Assembly: GCA_003993805.1 (NCBI GenBank)
Contig: RSEF01000004.1
Location: 24,401,841 to 24,465,840, forward strand
Length of the DNA stretch: 64,000 nucleotides
Source of the DNA: Himantopus leucocephalus
Lineage: Eukaryota > Chordata > Aves > Charadriiformes > Recurvirostridae
Reading direction: 5' to 3'
In this document: positions 48,101-60,999 of the stretch, piece after piece
Numbering within the stretch: position 1 is the first letter of the stretch
Layout of the letters: every line of letters starts with the position of its first letter
Program-made: the position numbers and the translations under genes
The notes under the pieces: generated by a model
What the model saw: only the letters and a program-made list of their open reading frames with translations
Told to the model about the DNA's origin: nothing
The model's database searches: none

Positions 48101-49739
48101 TTGGCTTGTTTCTATAAAACAGTCAGTTTGGCTAATAAAGAGTGAATTGTTTATGCAATTTGCTGTTTACATGTAGAATTGTATTTGTGAGTGTAAGTCC
48201 AATTTTGGGTATACACAAGTTGAAGTTTAAACAAAACATTATTATGGATGAAACTTTTGTTCTCAAAGGATTAACTTTCCTCTTGCCAACACATTTATAT
48301 ATTCTTAAAAGTTTTCTACTTACAATTGTAGAGAAAAACAGCAATATGTGTGTGTCTGAGCTAAACTGACAGTGATATCAACCCAGATGTTTTTACTAAG
48401 TTTTATATTAGATATTGAATTTCCATTTTCTTTTGGAATTTGTGCAGTTTAAAAGTCAATTTATTTGTCCTTTTGTTAGTAATAGTAAAAGAGTTATCAC
48501 AAGTAATGAATTGTTTGAATCTCTGCTGCTATTGTCATATAGCATCCAGGAATATATAAAATAAAATAATATCATCAGATTTTAAGTTCAGATCTCTAAG
48601 TTGCAATAACAAAACCGTAATACATATTAATGTAATATGTGGATCATTAGATACTCACTAGAAAGAACTATGGCCTGAAACTGCTTCTTCAGAGAAACAA
48701 TCCAAACCAGATTATGAAGCTCTTCCTGTGGAAATATTTTCTAGCTGTTTACTCACAAGACTTGTAACTCTTTCTTACTAAGCTGATTCACTGTAGCTGT
48801 GGAGCTTTTGGTTACTGCGGCATTAGTATTTACCGCGTTCGTTACCCATTCTGTCAATGCGTACTTACACAAACATTGAGCAGAAAAGGCCATGCCCGTT
48901 TATGATGCCAGAACAGAAGTATTGATCAATGACTGGTAAACTTTATAACAGACCATGAGCAAGTACAGGAATAGAAAGACACTGAACTCTACATGGAATA
49001 CAGACTCATACAGAGTTAAAGTAGCCTAAGAACTTTTGGTCTCTGAAGTTTACATCTCTTCCATGAACCAAGAGACAATAATGAGAAACACAGAGATGTT
49101 GAAACATTTTTAAACATTCTCTTTCCCGCACAAAGTAATTTGATTTGTTTCATTAAAAACATTATTTATTTTTGCTCATTACTGCATACTTCGGTCTAAA
49201 TTGTCTCACATACATTTGTGTAAATTCACTGCAATTCCACTGAATTATCCCATTTCCAGATAAAACAGTTTAAGTCAGTTAGGTTAATCCATATTCTCAG
49301 AGACTGGAGATCTGAACCCTAAGGTCAAAAGGAGACCTTAGGAGAGTGACAAACAAATAAGAAGGAGAACTCTCTCCTTCTGAGATATAGCTGCCTGAGA
49401 TATAGCACGGGTATAGAACTTGGCATGCAAGTTCTGTAAACAAATATCTGTGGGATCCAAGCAGGATCTACAAGTTTTCTTTGAAGACTATCAGCCTGTT
49501 CCACCTGTATTTCTGTGGAAAGCCCTCAGCTAGCCAAATACAAATGTGTGAAATAAAAAATAAAATAAGCAGTGTAGCAGTATCTTATATATGTCAGGAA
49601 ATATAGGAACTGTATTTCAAAATGACATTATTGAGAAATAATTTTCCATGGTATATGAAGAATGCTTTATTTGCAGATTGAAATCTGAGTAAAAGATGGC
49701 AAGCAAAAGGTAGAGCTTCTCAGAATGGAAGAGAGTCAA
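45191..49739. other. 3' flank of GASK1B, no gene seen
   Basis: May include a long GASK1B 3'UTR. The region 46370-46840 is somewhat richer in G and C and has a 161-codon minus-strand open frame with no family resemblance. Otherwise AT-rich unique sequence. Confidence 0.5.
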
Positions 49740-50540
49740 GCAATTGGGTCCTCCGATGATCAGTGCTGGGACTGATTTTATCATCTTGCATCACAGCCAT
49801 AGAGAAGGCAGTGAACAGTGAAATTTCCAAGGATGCAAATGACAGTAAGCTTTTTTGCACATTCATATGACAGGCTAATAGTGAAGGACTCTAGAAGAGC
49901 CTCATGAAACTGAGTAGGTCAATCCTGGCAGATGAGCTTCAGTATGGATTAATGTAAAGGCTTTACTTTGTTGCTGTTTAAAACTTCGGAGAGGTTTTAA
50001 ATCTTGGACTGTGTGCACGCAGCCTGGCCTACACATCTCAAGAAGTATGAGCTGAAGTTAGAGTCAGTAGAGAGAAGAGCAACTGAAGTGATCAAGGTGC
50101 TGAAACAGCTGTCTTGTAAGGAGAGATTTCTTCAGTTTGAAGATGAGAAAGCTGGAGGGGCTGGTAATTTAGGTTTACAAAACCATGAAGATGATGGATG
50201 AGGTGAATGCAGAAAGTGTTATTCAGCAAAGCCTGCAATACCAGAGTGAAACTAATATCTCTTTTAAGCGGATGAAAGTTCTTCACACAGCAGATGTTGA
50301 GCTTCTGGAACTTGCTGCCATGAGGAACTGTGGAAACCCATAGTATTAGAAGATTCAAAGGGGACTAAACAAATTCAAGGACAGCAAGTTTATATATGGA
50401 CTTTATAGAAATTAGGCAAGCTTTCGTCCTCTAACATTCCTAATACAACAACTCTGGATGCTGAGGAATATCGGAGAAAGGGGCTACAGATATTGACCCA
50501 GGCTCATGTGCTCAGCTGACGTTGCCACAGTTTAATATTT
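49740..50540 (+). mobile_element. ancient CR1-like LINE fragment
   Basis: A diverged plus-strand LINE end. The stretch near 50020-50150 still encodes WPTHLKKYELKLESVERRAT and KVLKQLSCKERF. These correspond to the CR1 reverse-transcriptase tail ([34 protein letters not shown]). Downstream words such as GGAACTTGCTGCCATGAGGA and CTCTGGATGCTGAGGAATAT fit old CR1/L3-like 3' sequence. It is far more decayed than the other copies. Confidence 0.7.
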
Positions 50541-53500
50541 GCTACTGGGCTAGGTAGCCCACTGGTGTGACCCAAAAGGGAATGCCATGTATTCTTATAT
50601 TAGAAGACTATTCACCCAGCTGCAATGTTGTAAGCTGTTCAGGCCTTTTCCCTATTTATAAGAATATAGAAAATTATCTTTATTTGCAAGGATGGAGGTG
50701 CTTGGGTGTTGTGAGTTTGCTTTGTCTTCCATGGAAGAAAAGAAAGCAAGCAGATGGCAACCTTCTAATGCCCGAGGATGGTTTTCCAAAAGCAGTTCCA
50801 TGGATTTTGCTCTTTTGGAAAAGAAGAGATGAACACAAAATGCAGAAACATTTTGTCTCCACTGTGATGCATTGTTCTATCTGTATTTGGTACTGGATAT
50901 ACCAATGACATTATTTAATTGAATCAGATCTTGGAATAGGTGGCTGACTTTCTCTAAAAATTAGTTCAGTTGCAGTAGTTATTTCCTTTTTAGCCTTCTG
51001 CAGTACATTTACTTCTTATTTAATCATTTGGTTTCAGCATTCACTGTTCAGGAACATTATCTGTATTTCCTTCAATGGAAAAGCTGGCATGGCATTCCAT
51101 GGAGGCCTGTTAAGCTGCACAAGCACGCCTTATCAGAGGTATTCTTCAGCTAGCTATGCGAAACACTTTGAGATTTGGATGGAATTTATTAACTGTTAAG
51201 GAAAATAGCACCAGTGTGAAAGCCAGCCTTATGAAGTGTGAGAACTATGTCTGACAGATGGTAAAAGCTGGCAGTGCAGCGAGCTGCTCTGTTCTGGGGA
51301 TTCTGAAACAACAGCAGGTCATACATCTTAATTTTCAGATATGCATGGATATATCACATACCTAAGACAGGGTCTTTTCTGGTCATCGAATTTTTTTCCT
51401 ACCTCAGGTCTCCTGAAAAAGAAATATGCAGTCAAAAAGTTTAAATGAGAAATGACTGAAGCATACTCCGAAGGCAGCTGTGGCATAGTTGCAGTAAACA
51501 TGGGGAACTGGTGATAGCCAAACAGAAGCTAGAGCTACCTTATGAAAGCATCATGCTGAAGGAAGATAAAAGGATTTGTCCTGTTAAGTATGACAAGATC
51601 CAGCTTTAAAAATCCCACTGTGTGAGGAAAGTGTCTGTAGAATTTTATCTTAGATAGGATGCTCAGGCCCGCATGGCTGTAACAGCTCTCCCAAAACTCC
51701 CTTTCACTCATTCTGCTACCGCTTTTCATGATCACATGGACAATTCTACCATCACAGCTGTCACTGGCCTATAACATGAGTGTTACTGAACCTAGACAGC
51801 TCTCTAAGTTTTAATACCCAGGATACTCCTAAATCTTACTGATTCTTTATGTGTAATAGGTTTAACCTTTCTTCCCTCTGGGGCTGAGCCACTGAAATGA
51901 AAAATTCCCAACAGTACACCTGCAACTTTTGTTTTGCATCTGATCCTCGCAAGAGATGCAAGTTTCTTTTACAGCTGATAAATACCCATTTGTTTTTCTC
52001 TTGGTGATCTCCAACAACATGAAGCATCAGAACCAATCATCTCTCAGATTTCAAACACAAAAGCAATGCCTTCTTTTTTTACCAGATCTTTTTCTTCCAT
52101 GTCATATCCCTGTTATAGCAGATGTCACTGCTATTGTCCAGGATTGCAGTTGCGATTTGGATACATAAATGCCTGGAGAGAATCTCCTAATTTATTTCAT
52201 GTGTATCTTTATTAGAGTGTATCTAGCTGAATTTTTGAGAGGACGGCACAGACGAGAGATAGATTGTGATGAGAAATCCCAGAAGCCTGTTGGGTTTTTT
52301 TGAAGAGTCTGGTGTGAGAGAAGGTGAGACCTGTTATCTCATAGGTAATCCACAAATTACTGCTGGCCCCATCTTGACCGATTGTTGTTGTGGAGAGCCT
52401 CAGCTAGCTCATTCCTTCTGCTGTGGATTCCTTTTGTAGTCATACAGTTCCTGTTGCACTTTTAACTAGGAGACTTCCATTCTTGGGCTGTTAGCTGAGC
52501 AGGCTTTGTAACATAAAAAGGAAGGGAAATAAAAATGCCTATTATGTACACTAAAAATGCAGCGCGTTGTTTTCTTAATAATCAGACATGAAAAAGTTAT
52601 GTTATGAGATGTTATCGTTCTGTTCAAGTGCTATTCTGCCTTTTTCCGGTCTTCTGCAGAGAAGATGCTCAGCAGGCTTGGCGGTTCCCCCACACTCGGT
52701 GCACTGCCAGCTACCTGAGCAGTTGCTTCCCAAAGCTGCTTTCTAACTGAGGTATGAGACTCTTTCTGTCCAGCTGCAGGAGTCACTGCACTTGGGATTG
52801 CAGCTGGGGCCTGGGCCGATTCATGGGATTTATACCCCATTGGATAGTGCTTATTGTACTTGCTGCTAGAAAGGGTGCAAAATACCATCAAAACCTACAC
52901 TTCTAGTCGTACTTGAATGCTTGCTTGGCTGTATCAGCATGAACTAAGCCAATAAGGTAACTCATGCGACAGAAGCGTTGATGTATTCTGAGAGCCACAA
53001 TAGGTCAAAGAACAAAAGAGATTAAATCCCCATTAAAATCACAGCTTTCCACTTCATTTTGCTTTGCGTGCTCATATGTTTAAACTTGAACTTGAAATGC
53101 TAGTTTGCAAGTAGCTATAATGTGCAAACACAGCTTTTGTCAACTTGTTAGTGTTTGTGTTCTGAAGCAAGAGATCTGAAAGGCAAAGAACAACAGATTA
53201 AAGCTTATGCAGTGTCAACACCACACTGGGAAAGAATTCTTACTCTCTATCACAGTCTTATCTGAGTGATAATCTGCATGGCCGTGGAGAGCTGACGTGT
53301 ATTTTTTGTTACACTGTTGCCTTAGTGCTAAGATTTCTTTGATTTCCTGCTGTCACTTTTACCACCCAGTGTAGATATCCTCGAGCCTTCACAATTGCTG
53401 CCTTTTCTGCTAAGAAAACAGAACTTACATGTGTTTCAGTACTTGTTTGGCACCCTGCCTCCCACATATAGTTTAGGGTCAAATTTTCAGCGTATTCGCT

Positions 53501-56500
53501 TTCCCTGATTTTAAATATAGGTAATAGTGTAATTAACAAGGAAAAATAAATCATTTTTCCTCTTTGGTGGGGGAGAAGTCCTGCCAAAAACTGTGTAGAT
53601 ATTCCTGGTAAGGAGGGACTGCAAATCATCAGAGAAAAGCATACTTCATAAGTATAGATCTGAAAATGTGATCTGATACTCGTTCAGTTTGCAAAAACAA
53701 CTTGCGGAGCTCAATATCATGGCTATTCTGCTTTATAAGGACTGGATGAATGTTTCGGAAAACGAAGAGAATTTCCTGAAACAAAAGTTTTTATAAGCTG
53801 CCACCCTTCTTGCCACTATATGATGATAAAAACCTGGAAAAGCCCTGTACTTTGGATGACTTTCACTGTGGGATCCGGATAAAGGGAGGCCACGCTTTCT
53901 CACGTAGCGCTCTCTAATCTCCTCTCCCCTAGACTCCATCCCTGGGGGCCACTTTAGCAGCCTCAAGTCTTGGAGCTGCAATAGGATTGTGTTGCAACAC
54001 AGTGTATGGTTAGTTTTGCTAGATTTTGTCCCACTCCTTGCATATGTTTCAAGTCCGTAACAAAGTCCTTATTGGCATTAATGGAAGCAAAGGTTGTGTC
54101 TGTAAGGCTCAAACCTGAACCTCCAGTTCCAGGGAAATTTCTGCAATTAGACATCATATTCCCGAGCTTTGTTTCCCATTTCTCACTTGGCATACAGATA
54201 TTTCCAAGATCCATTCAAGCATTCTGGACTAAAATGAAACATGTATTTGACTGATATTTTTTAATGGAGAAAAATCTTTTCCTGTTTGCAGAAATTTCCA
54301 TAAACCTAAGCCTTTGGTCTTCATATTGGGTAGTGCTTAAAGCCCAGTGGAACTAGCATGTTTTTTCCAAGGGATGATGAACATAGTAGAGACCAGAGCT
54401 TGATTCCTTTCTGCATTTCAGAGATCTGCTCTGACCTGAAAAGTTTTCTAGTGAATTTTCTGAGTGCCAGTTGGAACAGATTCCACGGAAGAAATTCAGA
54501 AATATCCATTTCAGAAAACTATTGTGATGGTTCCTTCACAACTGTAATGGTTCCTTCCCCTGCAAAGAGCTAACCCCCATAGGGTTACCTATATTCAAAT
54601 GTTATTTGACCGTGGAGGATTTCAGTCCAGGTACTTTCCAATTCACAAGTGTGCTCTATTCATCAGGATCCTTTGGAAAAGGGCCACTTTGGCCAAGTTC
54701 GCAGGTGTTAATTCCCAATGGAAATAGATGATTCCCTCCAGCCTGCATGTAGACATCCAGTTTTCAGCATTTCCTTCTGGCTAAGTCAGGAGATTGCCCA
54801 GTCAGTGTGCTGTGTTTTGTGGCGCATCTCTCACATCACGAATCATGAGCAAAGAAGGGGCTAGCAAGATAATTTGGAAAAAAGATAGCTAATGGAAGAT
54901 TAAGCAATGTGAGGTTGTCTCTTGCAATTTACCCAGCTCCTCCCTAAATACTAACAATGTTTAAATACACCCCTGGGCTTGATTTCACAAAAATGGAAAT
55001 TTTGAATTATCCACATTAGCTCTTTATGTGTTCCTAATGTGGTTCTGTTTCTCATTTATACTGGTGGCTTTTTAATAGAGAATTCTTTACAGTAACTTTA
55101 GTGTAAGGCTCTTCAGCATGTTTAATGATCCCAAAATATATTATACACTTGCTAAAATAAGTAATAACTTTTAAGAAGCACAGCAGATAACAGTGAATTG
55201 CAAGATTAGACATGGTGTGACACATCTTTCCACTAACTCCAGATACAGAATCTACCTTCAGGGACATCCTGGAATGCTCTCTGACGGTCTTGCAAGAACA
55301 CAAGCAAATGAACACTTTAAACTTTTATCCATACATGAAGTTTTCAGCTGTGTTTCGTGTTATATTAACAATTCTTGTCACTTAACAAACAGTCCAAGTA
55401 TTCCATACATTTTGCAAATACAATTCAGAGGTTTTTTTCATTTAAACCAATTTAACAGCTTTCAGTGTAGAAGGATATGATAGATTAGAAATTGCAAATG
55501 TGATTCAGAAGGAAGGACGTTAGGACTTTCTGGCAAATAATTCACCTTTGAATTAATACAAATCTGTAATATCACGATTTTTTGTCTGAGGAAAGCTCTC
55601 TACTTGTTCAGGTTTCAGAATCAGTTTGAAAGCTGCTAAACTTTACATGCTACGTTTCCCATAATGCTGCAGTTTCAAGGTGCAAAGTTATATGGATGAA
55701 GTATAACAGAATATTTAAGTCTGAAAAAAAAATCCTAAAATAATTTCAGCTCAGACTATATTTCCAGCTAACACGGGATGTCTAAAGTGTTTATATGCTG
55801 CCGTTGTATCTAAAGGTCATTCCTCATTCAAAATCTGGTAGAACATTCCCTGCAGACCTAATGGCAGCAGTCCCAGGGAATATGGTAACCATTGGCTCAG
55901 GCTTGTGATACCGATGATCCATGCTCACTCGAGAGTTAGGCTAATCTGTGCTTCCCAGCATGGTGTGTTAGAGCTCTGATTTCCAAATGTAGCAAAGGGC
56001 AGAAGTGAGCGTTGACTCTGACACTGCCTCCTCATAATACCTTTTTCTGGGCTCATTCGTATATTTCACTTGATCTCTCTTTCATTGAAGACATAGTCTA
56101 AATTGTCACATCAAATAAAGTTATGAAATTATGCAGTCAAGCAGTTGTTAAAACAGACATTCATTATTTACCGTTTTAGATACATTTTAGTGAACCATGG
56201 CACACTGAGACTTTTGGACGTCTTGCTTTGCGAGGGTGATATATTTTTTTAAAATCTAATTAGAAAATTTTGCACAAACCTAAAGTTACTATGTGAAAAG
56301 CATTTCCTAAAATTCTATGAGTTATGGCTGACTTTGGATCTGATAACAGCTTTGAAAGCCAATCAATTGGGTGATGACAATAGCCCTGTGTATGACCATA
56401 CTGCTTCAAATCAGCTTTAAAACTATCATCACAGGATGTCCCGGTGAATACCTGCAATTCCTGAAGCCACAATCCAATTAGACAGCTTTAATTTACTTGT

Positions 56501-56646
56501 AAAAATATGAAAGATTTTGATTCATTCTCTGAGAGATGTGCAGCAGTTATTAATTTTCAGCAAAGAGCTTTAATCTTTAATGAGGCAATCCTGATTCAGA
56601 GCCAAGTTCTGGAATGGGTGACACTTGCCAGCTCGTTGTCTCGGGC

Positions 56647-56661
56647 GGGGGGGGGGGGGGG
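56647..56661. repeat. poly-G tract (15 G)
   Basis: GGGC followed by 15 consecutive G. Potential quadruplex, and prone to length error. Confidence 0.95.
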
Positions 56662-58010
56662 TTGGCTTGTGAAGCAAAGTCCCCAAGGGACCAGAAGGTT
56701 ATTAATGAAGCCCTGAGTGCTTCCACTGGCTCTTGTTACCACACATTTCCCTTTCATCTCCTACTTTTCTGTTGGTTTCTTCTCCTGTATCTCTACGGGC
56801 AGCTGCTGTCTTGTAGCGATTATTTTTTATTGTAGCTCTGAGAGCAGACAAAAGTGCATTTCAGGAGTTAGCAATACTGGTGTTAAGGCCCAGCATCAGA
56901 GTTGTAGGTGTTCTGTCTGTCAGATGGTTTATCTACAGCTACACAGATGTACCTCCTTTTAAACGGGTCTGTTTCCTGGAGCTTTGATATAGCTCAGAAC
57001 TTCAAATGTATAAAATTTCTCATACTACCAAAACATTTCAGTGACATAAAAGAACATTTATGGATGGACATTCAGTGATGGACTGAAACGCCAGAGGACT
57101 CTAAAAATTACATGTAATCAGGTGGGTTTTATTTGAATCTTGGAAACACTCCTTAACTTGGAGGCATTCAAATAGGATTCAGTTTGCATGTAGAGTTTGT
57201 CTGAGGCCTAGTTTCAGTTTTTACACAATTATTTTTCCATGGCATTTTATTTCTGCTCAAAAGTGGGATGCAAGTAGTTAAAAATATAATTGCATGTTTA
57301 TACAATACATTAGCAGAAAGAGCTGATTATATTGTGGGGCTTCAGTTCCTGTACAAGTGCTCAGGTCTCTCTTCCACTTCAGGTGCCCTTCCATGTCTCT
57401 ATGTAAATAGCTAGAGCACAAATTTATAAGTGTAGTTAAGTACTTAATTCTTATGAATATAATTTCAATAGCAACACCTTAATTTATTTTCATATGTACT
57501 TTGATTCACAGCTGGTAAAATGGTGACTCTTGCCTGAGGTACTGACCTGTGATAAGAATAACTACATTAAAATTTGTAACGGTGGTACTATTGAATTTCG
57601 ATTGATTAGGGTTCTGCGCCTGAAAACTGTTCCGAGTGCATCAAATAATTTGTCAAAAGCTATCACCTATTTCTTTAAAGTGCTTTGCTCAATAATCAAG
57701 ATGCGTAGTATATTAAAGGGACCCATACATCACATATATAGACTTCTTTCTACATTCTGATTGAATGTTTGCTTAGCCTCTTCTTCTCTATTCCTTAACC
57801 CTCATTTGATCACATTTCCGACAAATAAAGAGAGAGCTGGTAGGGGTTTGAAATACATATAAATTTGAGGATAAAATTAGTGATGTCCTTAAAAATCAAA
57901 TGTTTGATAGACATACTTCAAAATCAATTGCTCAAAAGAGAGGCAAAATCCAAAACAGAGCAGTACTTTGAAGATAGGCTTTAAAAAAGAAAATAAAAAA
58001 AACCAAACCA

Positions 58011-58030
58011 CCCCCCCCCCTCCCCCCCCC
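58011..58030. repeat. C10-T-C9 tract
   Basis: Two C runs split by one T, following an A-rich stretch. The minus strand reads G9-A-G10 and may form a quadruplex. Confidence 0.95.
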
Positions 58031-60557
58031 AGGAAACAAAAAATCCAAGAGGACAGACAGATAAGTACAGTAGTAAGGTTAGTTTTGTTTATTTTTCTAT
58101 AATTCAGCCATGCATAACTCACTGTTTGAGCTTTCCAAGCTAGCTTTATAAACACTTTAAAGTTGACCTCAGTGAAAACAAAAAAAAGGATAAAAAAATT
58201 CAATGAAAATTAAATGAATCCTTAAATGTCTTTTGACTGCTCAACATGGGGAGATTGTTTCTAAAAGTAATCCTCGCTGTAGAATAAAACTCTCATGCAG
58301 GATGAACATCTCCGTTTAGGGCTCACAACAGCCTTGGTAGTTGGTTTTAGTAGTTCTGCAGCGTGAAACTGGAGAATATTAGGGAATCCTGTGCGTGTTT
58401 TGCATACTGTCGTGCAATTCTTGCACATAGAAAACTTTCAGAGTACTCCCCTGGAATCAGAATGGGTGACAGCCACAGAATGGATGGTAAGTAATAGAAT
58501 TTTCGAGGCCTCCTCTGCTTTCCCAAATACTTTTCAACAAAGTTTTTATGATGAACTTTGCGAGCATAAATTAATTAGGTTTCATAACAAAATGAGCTTT
58601 TTTGTGTTTCTTCCAGATCAGGTCAGAGAAAGCTCAATTGCTTCTATTTTCAGGAGAATACAGGCAATTTTTATAGACAGGGACAAAACTTCACCAGAAT
58701 CTATTAAAGCAAAAAAGGCTGCTTTGTGCAAGCCCAGCTGCTTGGAACTGTGCCAGCACATATCCTAGAGGAATTAATCTTGGTTTTGGGGGAAGGTGGT
58801 GTCTAAATTACCGTAAGACACAATTTTCCATTTCTAAGGCTTGCTTAGTACACAAGGCTGTCTTAATGGAGCATGGCGACTCAAGTCAGCCACTGGAAAA
58901 TGAATACCGTAAAGCATCTCCTTGAAAACTTCTGCTCACTTTGGCAGAAGTGATCAGTAAAGCTTCTCCTGACCCTCTTGCTCTTCTGGAAAGTGAAGGA
59001 GACACTGAAGGCAAAACTCCGTAAATCCAAGGAGCAAATCAGTGTAAATGAAGGAGACATTGTGGGACAGTGAGCGTTCAGTTGTGAGACAAACAATGCC
59101 AGAGCCAAAACCTTCATGCAGAAGGATGTTCACACCATCTGTGTAACCATCCAGCTACACAGGAACTGGGAAACAATTGACTTTTTAAGGGTGATGATGA
59201 TGTATGGGATTGTTTATCTACGCTGGGCTGCTTGTCATAGAGTTAGCTCAAAAATGGAACCAAGCAGAAAAGAGCAAGATTAACAATATCTCAAGACAAC
59301 TCAGCAGAATGCATCGCATAGAAAGGCCGGTCCCCAGTACTAGCTATAGGGAAAGATTCGCTTTCCTAAGAACAAGGAAAGTGATGAGGAGGAACACTGG
59401 AAGATTAGATTGTCCCCAGCCATTTATCTCAGGGGCCTGCAGGAGTGGAGACCAGCTGGCAGCTGAGGCTGGCCCCAGGGGCAAGAGTGCTGTCCCCCCA
59501 TCCCCAGCCAGGGAGGTACAGAGCAGGTCCAGTGAAACCAAGTTCAGCCAACAGTGTGGTGACCACCAGGCAAGCCCACGTAGTCACAAGGCAGGGGCAA
59601 GGCCAGGCACAGCATGTATACAGTATAGCATGTGTACGATATAGCTCAGGAAAGGTCAAATTTTCTCCAGTGGAAAGTAGTTTAGGGAGGGAGAACATGA
59701 AAATACATAAGTTTCTGTGAAAAGAAGGGGTGCTAAGGCTCATTGCAAAGGAGTGGAGGAGAGGCTCAAGGGTGTGCGCATCAGGGCAAGCGGGGGTATA
59801 GCAGCCTGTGTTTGGCAGATGTGGCTGCCTATGGACTTGGAGGTGCAATTCTTTTAAAGCAAGTTAGAGGTGCAATTTTTTTTAAGGCAAAAGAATTTAG
59901 GAGGCAAAGCTTCTTTTTCCCTCCTAGCCTTTCAGTTGAGCCTTATTATCTCCATCTCCACTTCCTCTCCAGCTGCCCTGTGTAAAGTGATTTTTGTCCC
60001 ACGCCCTGGCACTGCAGGGCTGGGATGTGGGACTGAGGTAAAGTTGTGCTGGGAAAAGCCAGGAAAAGTCAGAAATATACAGAAAGAAGCTATAATTAAA
60101 AGGCTTCTAAGATGAAGTCATATTCTTGCTATAGAAGGATTTTCAGTCATGACAGTGAGTAAATGGTAAAGAACATAATGATTTAAATACACTAGATGTC
60201 TGAAGGAGTCAAAGAGCAGGCTAAGGAAAATCATAATATATGTTCAATATAGTCCTTATAGAGATGGGTCACTTGATTAGAAGTTTGCACCAAATATGTA
60301 TTAATTCAGTACCCTCTTATGCTTTTTGAGAATGCAGAAATGTATGATTTTTTCACTTTTGCTTATCACTTTTCACACCAAGATAGTGTTCTTCTGGGAA
60401 AAGTTCAAGACAAACTATAAAAAGAAGCTGAAAGTTCAGCATTGTTTCAAACAGTTCCTCATTGTCTGTATTTTTTAAGCTGGCTGGAAACATCAAGTCT
60501 TCAGTTTGTTTTGACTGGCCTCTGCCTGATACCATCTCATGGGTTTCTTGCCAGCAG

Positions 60558-60970
60558 CTAAAGTTTAATGAAGATTTTAATCTTTTGCCTCAGATCCTCA
60601 CAGACAGCTCCTCTGTCACTGTGGACAACATCAATAGCCGGCTTGTCAATCAAGCCTGCAACTTTGCTGTCAAATTCAGCTTTGCAATTCTTCTGTGCAG
60701 CTTCTGTAGGATACAGCCTTCTCTCTCCCACCCACAGCTAAGAGTTTTGTACAAGCTCTCATATCGTGCCTGGAGTCCTGAAACACCCTTTCCTCTAGGG
60801 TGTGCTGACTAATTGCAACGTTACCCGATACGTAGCCATTCATAATACTACTAGCAAATGTTGTGACCATAGCAGCTCTCATTTGGATTGTAGTAGGAGC
60901 CTTCAAGTCCCTAACACGCCAAATGCAAACATCATCTCCCTTTTCAAGAACTTTTATGGCATATTCTTAT
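60558..60970 (-). pseudogene. frameshifted coding-like stretch, unidentified
   Basis: On the minus strand an open frame from about 60970 to 60676 encodes KVLEKGDDVCIWRVRDLKAP, then FASSIMNGYVSGNVAISQHT and KLLAVGG, and stops. A second frame, open to a TAG at 60560-60558, continues with YPTEAAQKNCKAEFDSKVAG and IDKPAIDVVHSDRGAVCEDL. The composition looks protein-like across the frame change and there is no intron between the parts, as in a decayed processed pseudogene. I do not recognise the parent protein, so this remains a hypothesis. Confidence 0.3.
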
Positions 60971-60999
60971 GACAAATTCTATCATGTGTTAGTGCCAAA

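Larger units (their letters stand above)
50541..60500. other. intergenic, no gene seen
   Basis: Unique AT-rich sequence with short homopolymers. Unexplained features inside are an 86-codon minus-strand frame (52631-52891), a G15 run (56647-56661), a paired C tract (58011-58030) and a GC-rich patch at about 59420-59620. None could be assigned to a gene. Confidence 0.5.

Noticed and set aside
58391..58768. 125-codon plus-strand ORF in the 3' flank
   Set aside because: No recognisable motif and no neighbouring exon; length is within chance for this much sequence.
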